Of a stretch of 64,000 bases of DNA, positions 32,201 through 47,900 are shown in pieces. Origin of the DNA: Anopheles merus (taxonomy: Eukaryota; Arthropoda; Insecta; Diptera; Culicidae). Position 1 is the stretch's first letter, and every line of letters begins with the position of its first letter. The notes beneath the pieces are model-generated. The model did no database searches, was not told where the DNA came from, and saw only the letters and a list, made by a program, of their open reading frames with translations. The DNA is taken from assembly GCF_017562075.2 (NCBI RefSeq), contig NC_054084.1, positions 9,136,640-9,200,639 on the forward strand. Direction: 5' to 3'. The position numbers and the translations under genes were made by a program.

Positions 32201-35200
32201 GAGGAGCTCACGGTGGAAAATGGCAAATCCCCATGTTCCTGCGACAGACGTCCAGACAGACGCGATACGCGAACAAGATGCACATTTGTAGTCCCCTCGT
32301 TCGCTTTCCAAATCCAAGAGAAAGAGTGGGAATGGGATTGCATAAGCGGGAAGGTGAGGGAAGCGCATTTACGTACCGTTTTACCCATCGGTGATATTTC
32401 TTTCGGGATCGTCTTTCGAGCGTTCGTGGCGAGCGCAAATAAATATGGTAAAACGTGTGGCCATAAACACTCGTTTTCATTAATTTTTATTCGGTCCTCC
32501 GATGCGAGATTCTTAGCAACCGTAGCAAACCCGTTGCTTCCAGTAGTACTGATGATGATCGTTTCGGCGACAACGACAACGACGACGCCGGTCCACAAAA
32601 CGGTAATGACCAGCAGGAATCTAACTGTCCGTGGCTGGGCTTTCTGCTGACTCCAATTGGTACATCGACTAGGAAAAAAGGGAGCGTAAGATTACGGTGC
32701 AACGTTTGCGGTCCCCGTTTGCGGTCCCCGTTTGCTTTCCACTGGGCTGGGTTGATGCATTCACCACAGGAAGACCAAACCACGCCACCGACCATACCTA
32801 GCAGTTATACTTTAATAACAATAAAACTAACGATAATCGTCTCGTATGCAAAAAGAGGGAAGGCTAAAATTAAGCTAAATTTTGCGATCGTTACCCGTGA
32901 GCCTAGCACGGGGCCGTTGCGCCCGGGCTCTTGGTTGTTTTATCATTTTGCGCCCTTCGGAGAGTGTGTTTTATGTTCACGCCCAAGCGTTAGTCGTACA
33001 GGGAGCCTGCGGGAGCCGTGCTTTAAGCGAGGTTACAAAACAGAGATAGAGCCAGTGAAAGAGAGCGATTGTGTGCGACTAAAGGATGGGAAATTTGGCC
33101 TCGGACTTTCTAGTTTAGGTTTTAGGTAGAAAGCATATTGATCTTTGTTATTTTTTTCGTTTTTCCCTGTGCTGCATGTTTGCACCAACGACAACGACGA
33201 CTACGATGATGATGATGATGACGTTTCGTGGCTGCTAATTTGTTCCGCACGGTTCGTCACTTAGGCGCGCGATCAAATCTTTCGTACGTTTAGTTAGGTG
33301 GTTTGCCGTTTTCTTGCGCGGTCGTATGGGAGTTTTACAATCGGTCGGTTGTTGGTGGCATGTTGAAAGGAAAAGTTTGAGCACTTTTGAGGCAGAAGTA
33401 TGCTTTATAGAGTGCACTGTTTCGTTTTTCATGATTGCTAGAAGATTTAAAGCGAAAAAAGAGAAATAATGAAGGAAAACGCTTCCTTATTGGCAAAAAA
33501 ATGCTAGCAGTTTTATTAGGCTGTAAAGCGATCCGTTATTGTTCCTTCGTTTAATAGCCTTGTTCCAGCAAGAATGTGGCTTCCAGCAGTCCAGTACACA
33601 TTCGCAACACATCGGAGTGCTTAATCCTTAATTGATAGTGAACAATCCGTAACGAATCCGTCGCCTGCGAAGGACACCGAGCTGACGCTTTTAATTGAGT
33701 AGTTAAAAATCATAACTGCGGCCTGATCGCAGCTTCCTTATGACCCGTCCGTTTGTGGCCGATTCGTCCCACAAATCCCATCCCAGTTGGGATAGGTTTG
33801 GGCAAAGCGAGAGCGCTTTGTTCGGAGCGCGAGAAGAACTAATTAAACTGTAGCAGAAGCGTCCGAGCGATTGTTTCACACCGTTCACCACCGGACAATC
33901 GAGACCGGTAGTTATCCTTCCCCCGGAGGGATGGGGCAATTTATGCACAACAAGATTTGGATACCAGTTTGCTCGGTGGTTTGGTGGGAAAAGGATGCCG
34001 AGAAGAAGAAGAAAAAAAAACAACAACGATAATTTGATATCAGTATCACATGGTTCTGTTTGTCGCTTCTTTTGCTCCCTTTTGCACCGTGCTCCGCGAA
34101 GACAGGGCCACAGAGTGCGTGAAAGTGCGCTGGCCACAGGCAGCGTCGTTCGATGGTACCGGCTGCCAAGCCGAGATAAATCTTATAGGGCAGCATCGAG
34201 CAGCCCTCTGGACTGGAATCAATTACAGGTCTTGCGATTGTTTATTTGGAGCAAAATAAATATCATGTCACATAATTCTGGCGTGGCGCGTTTTGACAGT
34301 TCTAGGACAGGCATGGGCATCTTGAAATCACACCTAGAGACCCAGGGGGGGGGGGGGAGAGCAGAGCATGGAACATTCGATAATGCTCCGATCCGAGCTG
34401 GTTTTTTACCAACGCAAGGCGAAAAAAGGGCACGAAAAGCCTCACTTGATTTAGCACCCAAAAAATTCCCTTGCGAAGGTTAACGACTGTACGGCGGAGC
34501 CTTTCGGGAAGGAAGGTTTGCAATATTCAATTTATTTATTTGCCAAAATTACACACACACTCACCGGGTACGGGAAGGATTTATTGGTAGGTGGTGGTTA
34601 ATTGTTTTAATCACACCGCGCGCACATCTGGAGCAAGGGATCGATTGCAGCGCCAAACGGTATTGTGGGATGAAAATTGATTCATCCAAAACAAACCAGT
34701 CGTTTGTGGTGGTTGAGAAAGTGGAGAAGGAATTCTTAATCGGCGGAAAAAGAAATAAAATCTTTAAAATAAACGGATGAAGGATAACACGAGAGTGAGA
34801 GTAACTGGCAACTGGCGAGATCAGTAATCGCAAATCACACACAGCATAATTCACTTCGGCAGCGAAGAGATTACTCGTACGTACATCTTTCACGGTTTTG
34901 GAGCTCAAAGAAGAGTATCAGAAAAGCTAAATAGCTTCCTACCGTTTCTCGTTTTCGGGGGAAATGAAACTCCCACCGACAGAAACTCTCGAACGAATCG
35001 TTATCACTCGGAATGGAAAGAAAAGAAACTCGGACGATGGTAAGCGAATGCAACTGAAGCTGCACAGAAATTACACCTAAAAAACACATAAATAACCCAT
35101 CGGCTTGGTTCGTGTGTGCGAATTCTTGTTTCCTTTTCCGACCGATCGTTCGATCGCACCGTTTGCTTTGCACTGTTCAAGAGGAGCTGCTGGTGGCTTA

Positions 35201-38200
35201 AGCCATACACCGAACAAAAGGGGACCGAGTGAGAGAGGGTGGCCAAATTTTACGGCCCTTCAATTTGGCCCTTCTTCCGTTATGGTTCAGTTAGCATAAT
35301 CGAATTATCGGTACTGTGGAATTAATTTTTAAATGCTGCTGTCCGGCTGTTACCTGTATGGTTTACGGGTTTTTGGGGCGGCCGTTCGTTGGGCTCCGCC
35401 GCTGTCCCTTCGAGCATCGATACGATAAGTTGCGGATGCAATGCTCACGGGTTAGATGTATCCGCTCCGCTTATCGGTTGTGATGATACTGGAACCGGGA
35501 CTGGAGGGACCAGGGCTGCTGCTGACCCACTGCCAGCGCATACGAAGTGCGTAAGGGAGAGATTTCACTTTAACCGCGGCATTGTAACAATAACTCGTTT
35601 ATTCATTTATTTATAACCGTAATTTCAACCGACATGCATTCCATGATATATTGTAACTGCGTCGGTATCGTCGGTTTTTGTTGTTGCCTGGTTTGCCTCA
35701 AGCTGGTGCTGGCGTAAGCCAGTTAAATGCTCGCTGCATGTGGAGCTGCTTCTGGCGAGGTCCTAGGTCAAGTCCGAATGTCGGTTTCGGAGGCTGTGAA
35801 AATTGAAATCCCTTTGACGTACAATTATGTTCTTTGTAGGAAATTGCAATGGATGGAGAGGCGTATGGAATGATTTGTTTAAATGTACAAATGCATGACA
35901 GTTTGATGAAAGCTTCAGTTACGTGAAACTGTTGGCGTTGGAGATCTTGAACAGCGATTGAATAGGCCAGTATGAGTGAATGGAATTTCATTTTTTGTTT
36001 ATCCAAAGTTTAGAAAATTCATACTATCATTTTAAAGGCAACACAATTCTTTACGCTTTTGTAAAATTTCCATCAACCAACCTCCAACATCCTCATTAGC
36101 AATTCCATCGATTCCGCCGTCCGTAACTTTTCGATTCCATAATCAAGCGATAATATCATTAATTCGAATAATTCAAAAACCGCATCCTCGCGATTGGGAT
36201 CGCGAAAACATGCTTCCACGCTTCCTCACCCCCGAAACCCCCCTTTTCCGAGCCATTTTGGCACGTTGTGCATTGTTTGTCCGTGCCACGAATCTGCACA
36301 ACATAGCCCCGGAACGCCAGCATCGAATTGCAGCGTATGGCCAACGATGCCGTTTGCAGATTTTCGTAATTTTACGACCGTATTGTATTTCTGTCCAACA
36401 AGCAATAGCAACGTACGCTCATCTGCGTGCGTGCAAACGTGGCCAGCCGGAGTCGGCAATAAGTGTACGCATGTTTATGGGGGGAAGGATTTTCGGGGGT
36501 TTTGTATTATTCGTTGAATGCATGTGGAAATGCTGCGGTATATCGCGCTTGTGCCTTTTTTGCGACATTTAATTGCGGATTATTGGAGGTTTTTTTTTGG
36601 GGGGGCTCGTAACGAAATTGAGCCTCAAATATGTTTAAACATTCGAAATAAAACCTCCGAGCATCACATAACTACCGATAATCTTGCCTTGATAGTGCTT
36701 AACACACCTGCGCTAAATGGTTTAACCGCTTGCCGCACATTCTTATCGGGAGCGGCCGAGCAAGCTCGAAACGAAACCGGTGGTCCCATCCCTTATCGTT
36801 AACCTATTTCATAACTTCGGCTTGAGACAGTTTAAACCACCGGGCGATTAAATATCGGCACGCATTTGGCACGCAATCGAACGGGGAGGGAAACAAACAT
36901 CTTGGGTCCTATGCACTCCCTGGTGCTGGAATGTTTGTACATTCGGGGCTGTGTTTTTGGAGTGGACTTTTTTTCTTCTCTCGCTTCTCTCGGATCTCAC
37001 ATCCCGATCGCCTCTGGTTGTGCCGGCCGTACCGGTACCCACTTCTGCCGTTACGGACGCATTACGCGTTTCACAGACGAGCTTGACGTCCGTCCGGCAA
37101 GGTTCGGTGTCATAAAATTTAGCATATCAATAACATCAATCAAATGGAATCAATGCAGCGCAAAAACGTTGAAAACGCGGATGCCCTGACCCGTGCAGGC
37201 AACCCGGGGGAACGGGCGGCCAAGCCCGAATTCAACATGCAGCTCAGCGCTCCAAAACAGTAAGGAGGAAAACGCGCAACAACGGTGCCAGCAAAACGGG
37301 ATCGTCTTGAAGTGCAAAAAAAAAAAAAACATACTGTGCCAATGTGTGCGAAAGATATTTCCCCGGGAGCGAAATTCACGCAGGGCCAATGGTGGTTTGG
37401 CAGAAGCCGGGACGGTTTCTCGGGAACGCCCGCCGGCAGTTCGGGCAACCCCCTTTTACGGCGGATCGAGCATTGAGGCTGCGAAGGGCCCACTGATCGT
37501 ACACTGCAGATCGTATTGTTTATGCATAAAAATAAAATTTTAAGACTCTGCGCTACAACGACGGTGCAACGGTAAAGAAATATTTTGACATGATTTAATC
37601 AAATTTATTTCCCCGTCACGAATCGCTCAACTCGCGCGCGAGAGAGAGTCCGGGACAAAACAGGACAAAGCCAAGGGTTTTTGTGAGCTCGGTTCAGGCT
37701 CTGCTTTGCTCTCTAGGTTTTTAGGTTTCGCTTGCGTAGCGTCTACTGTTATCACAAACAATGCGTACAGGACGATAAAAATGAATAGCTGCACGTGACA
37801 AGCGTCAAGGACTAGGACTGCCATTTGCCCCTTCGGGGTGTGATAATTTACAACAGCAAAACAACGACTGCTCCCAATAAAAGCGTCTGGGCGTCTCGTT
37901 GGAAGAAAGTGTTCATAAAAAAAGAGTCAAATTGAAAAGAAAATATATAAAAAAAGAAGCATATTCCAGGAACAACCGCCGTTGACGGCGCAGGAGCGAT
38001 AAAGAAACGACCACGAAAGACGAGCAAGTCACATACAGACACTCGCGTGCAGACGCTCGGTGCGTAATGAAAATAATTAACTGCCAAAGATACCGGGCGA
38101 CACCCGATACTCGTGTCCGCCCTGATACTGGGCCTGTGCGTTCGTCCTTTCGTCCCGATAACCGTGCAACAGCAGTAGCAGCAGCACCCGAAGAGTAATC

Positions 38201-41200
38201 GGTTCGATAAACTATCATAAATTTATTGACATATCGTACCGCAAACGGGATGTCTTTTTCACCTTACGCTCTCGCTGGCCCGTTTTCGTTTTGCTTCTTC
38301 AGCGAGATGGAAGCTCAATCTTTTTTCCCGGGTGGCCATTGAATAATTTGCCCCGATCTTCATTGGGTACAAATTTGAGCACATTTTCACCGTGCACCGC
38401 TCTCCCCGTTGGGAAACGTTTGCGAAAGAATTCGCTGGAGTCGCGATGGCAATGGCGATCGATCGGTTCCGCTTGATCGGTGATCGATGAACTGTACGCA
38501 TTTACCTAGGGAAACGCTGGCCTCCACACCAGAACACACCGCGTGCGGTGGGAATGCGAATGGGAATCCGGCTTGGTTGCACGGTTTTGCCGGCTGAGAT
38601 AAAGCCGTCCCGCGTCGTCATCGTTCGCTGCTGCTGAAGTCGCGATGAAGATCAATGAAGATAACGCCTGCGCGGTCATGTTGCGTTGGATAATTGATCG
38701 ATCTTTTATGTTAATACCGGGGGCCGGGGCTACTGCAAGCTGCACGATGGATACCAAAGGAAAGGGGAGGATTATGAGATTTCACATGGGTACATGGGCC
38801 AACAGCGGATTGGTAATGGTTGTACCGGGTGGCGGTGATGGTACCTGCAAAAAAGGGATAACGAAACGGGGAAATGTCACTGTACTTGTCGCAATTGGCT
38901 GTGCGCGATGCGGTTAGTGACAGCAGTGCTGAAGCGTTTTATGTGGATCAGGCTCAGGTGGCAGACTTTCGGTGACATGTTGGGCACCGCGTAAAACCTC
39001 GCGATTGCGATCGTCCTTCGGCGAGACAAATTAGCTTACGTACATGAGCAAAACGGTACAGTGCAGGCAAGTGTAAATCATCGGTGGCCTTCGCAAGGTG
39101 GTTCAACATTTTATTAGCTCGATGTAAATTATGCCCCGAGTTCACGGTGAATAACGTTTGTGGAGTGGATATTAGATTTCACGATCGTTGTTTTAACGAA
39201 TCCAGAGAGGTCCAAAAGATTATTTACAAATTGAAGTATGTTTCTAGACTTTATTAGAACTCTCGAACACGTTTTAGCTGACTCAACATAGAACTTATGC
39301 ATAGTGTTCATCAGATCTTATGTGGAGCACTCATTACATCACGAAAGTGATGATCTTTAACCTGCTACAAATGTGAAACTAATCCGACCTTTACAACGCC
39401 TTGTAGCGGAACAAACAATTGTACAATAGAGATTCTCAAACAGCTCTACATTGAACCCAAACAGAACACGTACAACGCGAAGATTTGACTCTTAATTTGA
39501 ACCCCTAAATGGCAATAATGTAATCTCGCCTTATGTTTAGCCATCCCACCATGGGCATGAAGCAATGCCGTTCTACTAACGCCAACTCAGACTCAGGCTT
39601 CCTGGCCTGCCGAACGAAAACCGTACGCAAATTGGCAACACGGACCCACCGCACGGCGACCACACGGGTTGGCCGTAGTTTGTCTGCACCGAAAATCACC
39701 TGTGGGAGGGTTTTGTTGCGACGACTTACCTACGTTCTACGTTGTACCTTCGATTCTGCGTAGCGTTTGGGAAGCGTTCAGCGATGGCTGTGCACACACA
39801 AGGCACTGGTTGGAGGTTGGGAAGTAAAAATCAATAATAGCCCTTGTCTCCAGCTATCAGACGGCGGGGATCTTAATGGGCATGTTAGGCTTCATCAGCA
39901 GGGCGAGAGCATCTGTGGTAAGTAGGGGAGTAGTACCTTCCATTTCCCAGGCCTGTTTAGAAATTGGCTGAAAGACACTGATTTGCGGCGAAGGGCCTTT
40001 ACCGGTAGAGGATTGCCTGTGCGAAAATGGAGCTCTTCATAGCTTTAGATGAGGGGAAAAAGCCGAGCAGCAGGATGTATGCGCCTTTGGGGATAGGAAG
40101 GAGAAAACGCACACACAAAGCCTGCTTAACTAGGGTGATAAGCGCCAGGGTAATCGGAAAGTAATAACGACGCATTGACGACGGCTATTGATGGAAGCGG
40201 GCTGATCACGATCATTACCCGCAGTGTTCGATGAAAGCGGGGCCCGTATAGAGTGATGATAGTGTACGATCATAATAATTTTATTTACTGCTGTATTATC
40301 CCATTGCCATTGGAGCATAACAAGCAACCGGTCTAGTGATATGCTTTCAGTTTGCTGTTGTCACAATAGGACGGGTAAATACAATGTTGGGTCGTTTCGT
40401 TGCGTTGCTCCAATTTGGCAAAGAGAGCATCTTAACCCAGGCTTTTCGGAGTGTCTTTGGATAGTTGGATCTTGGGAAGATAGAGACAACTTCGTAAAAG
40501 GAAACTACAGAAACTGGTCACGCTCATACCTAATCGAAGAAGACACTCCCGAAGAGTTAATTAAGTCACAGCAGCCTTGCTTACGAGTAGCTCTACGATG
40601 AGACTTAACGATACTAGACTCACGACCGTTATAAAAGCATTCCTGTTTCTAAAGCGCAGAGTTAAATTTGTTCTACGGCCTTTCTATTCGTACCATAAGC
40701 TGCAGCTATTGCATTTGCAAGATTTTACTTTTCATCCCCGGCCCCAACTTTAAGCCCAACGGATTGGGTAAACTCCTTTCTCCTCGCGGTAAACAGCACA
40801 GATCTATTGGTGGATGGTATTTAAATTTCCCATCCACCTCAATCGTTCGATCACAATCAGCGATTTCGGGCATATTGGGCATATTGTTCTTCGGATCGGC
40901 TGCGAAGCGAGGTTTGCAACAAACAAAATAAACAATCACCAAGCCGATGCCATGGTTCCGTACCGTCCAGTGCAAACCTGTTCCCCATTCCCAGGGATTG
41001 CGTTGCCACGAGCGGGACCTACCGCAACCGCGCAGCACTGGTGCGGCTTGCGCAAGATTGGTTTGCTTTTGGGAGGAGGCATGACGCCCGGTTCGCGGCA
41101 TAGAACGTGCGCATAAATCTCCGGATCGGGCGCTCAGCACCGGTAGCACCGGTGAATGCGAGGATCCAGCAGCACAGGACGTGCATAAAGGCAAACGCTG

Positions 41201-44200
41201 GGGATGGGAAAATGGAAGCATCCGCAAGGAAGAGACGGAGGTACGTGGTGGATAATTTTCCATTCCCGTTTTTCTTCCCTCGCCTAGAAAGCCTTTCGCA
41301 GGAGAGAAAGAGACCAGGTAGCGCAGAAACTTAATCAATTCGTAATCTCCGATGGGTTGGAGGAGGGTTATATATATTTTTTAATACTGTTAGTGCCCAA
41401 CAGGAACCGTTGCCCGGGTGCTGTTACGGAACGGAACACAAAAAGCACGGCAACAAACCGACAGAATCAATTTACAATCGAGCTCGAGCGAAGCAATTCG
41501 TCAGTGAAAACTAGTAAATCTAAATAAATTCAATTACGCTGATGGATTTACGAAATAGGTTGCAACAGGCGGTACGGTTCGTGTGTGTGTGTTTTTTTTT
41601 AGCTTTCGTGTCGAGCAAGCATGGTTTTATGAGCCTGCCTGTCTGTCTGCCTTTTGTCGTAGAACGTTCTTGCAGGGGATGAGAGCTTGTCAGCTGTGGC
41701 AGCACACCGATCATGATGTCGATCGGTAGCGATCGTAAGTTATGTAGCCGTCCGATGATGCATCAGAATTGATGTTGCAGTGAGTGGTATGTGAAGGATG
41801 TTGATGGTAGAAAAAGATGGATATGCTATGCATCGGGAGCTTGGTTGGAAGGTTGATAATGATTAGAACATAAATCGTGCTGTTGCTTTTAATTAAACAT
41901 AAATAATTCTCAAGTAATACAATTGCAACTTTCAATGATAAAATACGTGTTAAGACTTAAGATATTTCCTTTTTCTTCTCACCCAACATACTTTCCACAA
42001 TCGTACCACATCTCACACACCATTAATGGTAGCATGTGTGAAATAATACGTTTCTGGCAGTGCGCTACATTGTTTCTTCAGTTCCACACGGTAAGTACTA
42101 CATGTTGATCGGTTTAATTACTTTTAAATTAGCTTCCATTATTCAGCATGCATGAATAATGTTAACAATTCCCCGTTCGCACCTCGGTACAGCACTGTAG
42201 CAACAAAAGAAGGAATTATATCAGATAAGCTACATATGCAGGCTAACACCAGGGCCGCGTTCAACACTCGACGTTAACTCTCCTTTGTGAAGCTTCATCG
42301 TCAGGGTCATCTTAGCGTAATCGTTGACCATCGTATGTAAACACTAAATTGCACTCCGCATTGTTTTGCCCTAGTAGGTATCACTACGGGGAGATAATCA
42401 ACTGCAAAAGTTACCTCCAAAATAGTTCCTATCGATCAAGATCGCCTACATTGTGGCTTATCGTCCGCTTCGAGTTGTTGCCGTCGCCGCCCTGGGAATG
42501 GTTTTGGAAAATGGTGCATTTTACTACAGATAAATCAATTGGCACCTTTAGGTGCCCCTTCCTTCTCGCGCATAGCGCTGTCGTGATCTCGCGGTGGACA
42601 ACAGCCTTTTGTGCAGCCTTTTTGTCCCGGGTCATACTGAACGCGCGACCCAACCGGTCGTGATCTCGTTCGGACGATTTGTGCGATGATCGATGCACAT
42701 ATTTATAAGCTTATGATTTAAATTATTTTGTTCCCCATTCCACACGCTTCTTTCCCTTTCTTTATTGTGCCTTTTGCAGTGCGCTCGGACACTACAGCTG
42801 TGTATGGGCGTTATGCGGCGACTACGGCCACAACAACACCAACAACAACAACGACGGGTTGTATTTCGTAACCGTGTGCGTTTAACGCAGCATCCTGCTT
42901 TTATTTTTACCGGAGCAATTTCAATTGACCTTTTCGGGGCGCTCCAAAGTCCAAAATTTATAATGTCTTTATAAAACGATCAAAATATATTTAAAAGAAG
43001 GGCGAAAAACCCAACGCACTGGCAGCAGTTAAAATCAATGGTTTCGCGATAGTACGGTGCGCAAGGTCCTGCTCGGGGTGTTGCAGCTTTCGCCGAGCAA
43101 GCGAGGATGCGAAAGTGGTGCACTAGGTTTGAAGGACTTTTCGAGAAGCTACACCATCTTCGGTCAGCATCTTCGGCATTCCATGAGTGCTGATTTATCA
43201 ATGAACAGTGTCTGGGTATTATTTCACCCACGTCGAGACTTTCTCTCCTTCTTCAGCATTGTTCTTGGTTTCGGGCGCGTCTGTAGAGCCATCCTTTTGG
43301 AGGTTTTATCGTTACGCAACCGGGAAACAGGTTTAAACCGGTGGCTGATGCCACGTGTGTAATCGCAACGTGTGAGCTGTTGTGGGGCTTACGGACGTCA
43401 TGGTAGGTACCTTTTTCGGGGAACATCTTGCAGAGTGGATTGCAATTTTGGTGCAATTCTGGCCCAACAGGCCATTCTGCGCGAAGAACCGTTGGTGGAG
43501 AGTGTTTTGGAACTGGAACGCAATCCCGAACTCCCGAAAGGTTAAGAGAATGTTGTGTCCTCGCGGACGACATCAGCAAGACAGCGGGAAAGTAGTTCTG
43601 AAAATCTCTATCACTCCTACCTTCACCTTACAAGCCAGATTACTTCACTTCTACATGAAGAATTAACAATCAACTACACGAAACTGCATGTAAGCAGGGC
43701 TACAATAAAAAATGTCATCCACTTGTCAGCGAGCTGTGTGAGTGTTTTGGATTTTTTTCTTCTTCCTTCGCTGTAAGCTGCGGGAGTTCGCTGACAGCGG
43801 AACCATTAAACGATCGATTTGGAGCAAACTCTTAAACACACCTTGGCACTGTGGCAGACCACTGGACCCTTGCGTCCCGGGTAAACGGTTCCAAATAAAC
43901 GACCGTACCGCGGGACTGCATTTGCATTTGTTTTGGGAGGGAGAAAAAGCAATTAAAGCACGGTTGGACCGTGATTGATGGTTAAAGGGTTAATCGGGAC
44001 AAATTACGGCGCGGGAGTTTGTGTGCGTTGGCACGGCGCGGCATGAATTATTGTTTTATTGGCCATCAATATTTTGAAACGATAGGGGCAATAAGTAAAC
44101 CAGATCACTTAATTGCGATGTTGAGGGGTTCAAAGTGGGGGTTTTGGAGCTTTTGTGGGGTGAGACACGAGCAATTAAGAGTGCAGCAGGGATATCTTAA

Positions 44201-44999
44201 TTGAGGCTTCAAATAACAAAAAATAAATCGAACCGTTTAATAATATTGAAACATCAACCTCTACATGTTAATATCAAGAATAGTTGGGAACTTTGAACAA
44301 CAGATCTTATACCTTCAAAGGAAGTGGTTTAAGCCAAAGTGAGGCGCTTCATTTACGTGCTTGAGCGCCGTAACTTGCAACGTGTGTTCATTCAATTAAT
44401 AGGAATGATTGCGTGCACGGACTGCGGGTGTTGAAGAAGAAATGAATCCAAAGTGCCCCATTTTGCTAATTTCAGTGTTGTTTTTTGGTGGTCAATTTTC
44501 GAGGCAAAACGAGATCTTTCATGGAGAAAATACTTCTTCGCAATCGAATTTAACTAAAACGAGCAAAAAAGTATATCAAATTGATAGTTCGCGCAGACTG
44601 CGCGAAAGCAATCTCACTGTCCGTACATGTCCCGAAATAAAATCACCACATCTCACCGTAGCGCGATCGCAAAACCCACCGAAACTGTCGCGCCGGCATG
44701 TCGATCCGTAATAAACATTCAAAATTGCGACCGAAAAACCATCAATATTTACAGCATTTAAACACTGGTTTTCTCAAACCAACACATGGATTGCACGTTG
44801 GGGTTTTTTTTTGTCTGGACGAAGAAGCATACGTAGAAGGATGCGCTTGTCTGATCGAGGCCCAAGGTTTGCTTCGTCATTCGTCCCGCCCGTTTGCTAA
44901 ATGTGTGTAATTAAACCAGTTGTAATAAAACATAATTCAAGGGCTGACAAGGGTCCAAGCGGCTCCAAGCGGAGATCTGATCAAGCAATTGAATTTTCC
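29290..44999. other. Gene desert, left part
   Basis: No frame with family motifs, no paired splice sites flanking a biased ORF and no RNA gene that I can support over about 15.7 kb. Composition alternates between AT-rich stretches and GC-rich islands (for example 30300-30650, 41000-41300). A 13-base G run is at 34345-34357. The longest open frame (minus, 41338-40706) looks random in composition. Confidence 0.5.
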
Positions 45000-47900
45000 C
45001 CAAACATTGGTGCCAACGTTGAAATGGGGGGCTGTTGAAAGAAATTGGGTTGAACGTAAAGACGCGGAATGAATTGTAGCAGGATTCTGTCAGATCGATC
45101 GGAATGATCACTTCAATAAATGAAGATGGTGAAAGAGAATCGTATGGACGTCTCCGCCTTCTCAAGATCTGTGTTTTTTTTTTGGTTGGCAAGAGACACA
45201 GTCGATCGTAAATATTTCTTTAAATAAAGAGATAAACATTTTAGCGCAGAAAGCGCCAACCCCGGCCGCGTGTGTGTGTGTGTTTGGTGGGCAGACACTT
45301 TTTAATTAACTTTTCCGCACCATTGCACAAAATTTACCAAAACGCTGCAAAGGGAACTGTTGTTGTTTTTTAGGGCAATCGGCATGTAGATGGCGTTACT
45401 CCATTTAAGAGCGTACAGAAAGGAACGCAGCAGTAAAATCACTTCACCATAAGTGTGTGTGTGTGTGTGGCGGGCAGAAAAGTTCGTGACAATGTCATTA
45501 CCGGTTGATGGTTTGGGCACGCAAAACAGAACGCTACTTTCGGCCCTCACATGATCACATGTTGCATGCATGATAAGAGATGATGGGCCTTGCGAAAACA
45601 GCGGGAAGACTCTTCGGCCAAACAACGTCGTAGGTCGTAGGTGTTGCGGCATGCATCCCCTAGGTCCCCTGCAAGGCTGCAAGCGCGAAAGCGATGCTGC
45701 AGTGTGTCCGTCACTCCCTGTACCATAACGCGCCTCCCTTGCGTTTACTTTGGACCATTTTGCCTTAATGTCTTAATTTAAGTTTGTCTGTGTGAAGCAA
45801 AAGATGTCAATTAATAATCATTTGGGGTCGGGAAATGATAGGGCACCGCACGGCTGCATTGCCGGTGGAAAGCAATTGCGAGCGTTCGAGCATGTGGTCA
45901 CATCGGGGATAAACGCTGCCGTTTTGCTCCCGCCGGCAGGATGGGCGGTTTTCGATCAATTTGGTCAAATTTGGAATGTATATTTTTGTAATCATAGTTA
46001 TGAGTGTGTGGATTGCGTCCCGAGGGGTCTTCCCGGATGGTCGGGTGAAACTGTATAATTAGATTGAACGTGGAGAGCACACCTTATGTGAAGATGGGTT
46101 TGTTTTTTGAGGGTAAAGACACGGCAGAAGAATTCCTTATTGAATGAAAACTTACGGTTCGGTGAGGCTTTAGTAAAGATATCTGTACACAAAAGCCGTA
46201 TCTATACACATCCAACCAGCTCTCCTCGGGGTATCCGGCTAGGTAGCAAGGGCTTCCGAGCACGGTCTGTGCTTAGTATACTCACCCGTGAGATCGCTCA
46301 CACAGCGCTGCACTGCATGAGACTGAAACTAGTTGCACTTCAGTTCCCTAGATCCCTCCCTGTGCCTATTTTTTTTGATGATCATTAATGTCGCTGAAAT
46401 GCATCGCCACGGCCGGAGCTCGCGGTGTTGCATTCGTGATGAATGTATGCACCGCCATTACGATTGAACTGTGGAGAAATATAACAAATGATTTCTAATC
46501 CACCTCCCTGCGCGTGTGTGTGTGTGTGTGTGAGCTGGGCTTGGCCGCGGGATAGAACGACGCCACCCGATGCCACACCACACCTGCAGCAAGGCGGTGC
46601 ACGCGGGAGATATCAATCTTCCCGCATGAGCCACATGACCTAGATGAGTGGCTGTGGTGGTGGTGGTGGTACAGGTGCAGGGGGAAAGGGATACAGTTTT
46701 TTTGTGCAGGGTGAGGATTGGTGATAGCATTTTGATGATTTAATTTGAATATTCCACTATTAATTGACACATCCCTAAAAGTGGTTGGTGCATGGGGTAG
46801 TTCCAGACGACTGAAAGCCTGATGTCTTGGCCTGGAAATTCATTAACGACACAACGATCACATGCGGAGTTTGATTGTGATGTCGTAATTTGAAACTACA
46901 CGCGCCCTTTTCTGTCTGCCTGTAAAGTGTAATTTATGTCCGAAGCGGGAAGTTGTTAACCGTGCTTGTGTGTGGTGCAGCATAGACTATAGTAACACCA
47001 ACTGAGCAGAAATAAAGCGTTCACCAGTGCACCAGTGAGCAGAGCGATCCGAAACAAAGAGCAATGGTACATTTTTCTCCCGGCTTGAGGTATTTGTCGT
47101 TGGAAGGGTAATCAGTTTCGCTGCCGTGGCAGGGTGTTTTGTGGGGCGAAATTAACTTGTCCGTTGCACTCTAGGAGCAGTATTGGATATGATCGTTAAA
47201 CTACAGTAGAGGGGCTACATTTTCCCACGAAAAGCCACTTTATTTTAACACTTTGGTTTGGAAGAAAATGAAAAAAATGTGTACAGAAACTCGCTAAACG
47301 CATTATGCGCACTATCTTTGGAACCATTTTTGCAACTCAACCGTAAGGTCATATGGAAAATATTCCAGGGTCAAATCATGGTGGAATGTGTTGCAGCCTG
47401 CTGCAAAGTGAACGCACGGTAAGGACAGAATTTATTGTTTTTTCGATGCACTCGCACTTTCCAACCGTTTTCCAACCGGGCCAGGTTGTGTTCATTCACC
47501 GCCGGTAAGATATGTAAGGCACGTGGACGCTGCAAAAACGTGTGTGTCCCCGGGCAGAATTCGTTCGCCGATAAGCGCGCCTTATGGAGAAAGAAAATTT
47601 GTATCCCTCGCCTGCGTTTAGAGTAGTTCAAAGCTACGGTCCTAAGGGTGCAATGAGGCTTGCAACGGCAGTCTCCACCAGCGGGATAACAGAGACCTGT
47701 CTCAAACTCGTCCGAAGGCACACACATACACATACTCCGATGCTCCGCGCGGGGGTTGGGCTGGGCTAGGTTAGGTCGCCCAGCATTACTAGCAGACGTG
47801 TGCATTTCAGCGGGCAACTCTTCCTCGTTGGTTTGGTGCCTGCTAACACCCACGCAGGCCATATGAGACCTGGTACAATGGTGATGATGATTATGTCGAT

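Noticed and set aside
40706..41338. 210-codon minus-strand open frame in the gene desert
   Set aside because: No domain, no start context, mixed composition and no splice support; expected by chance in a GC-rich patch.
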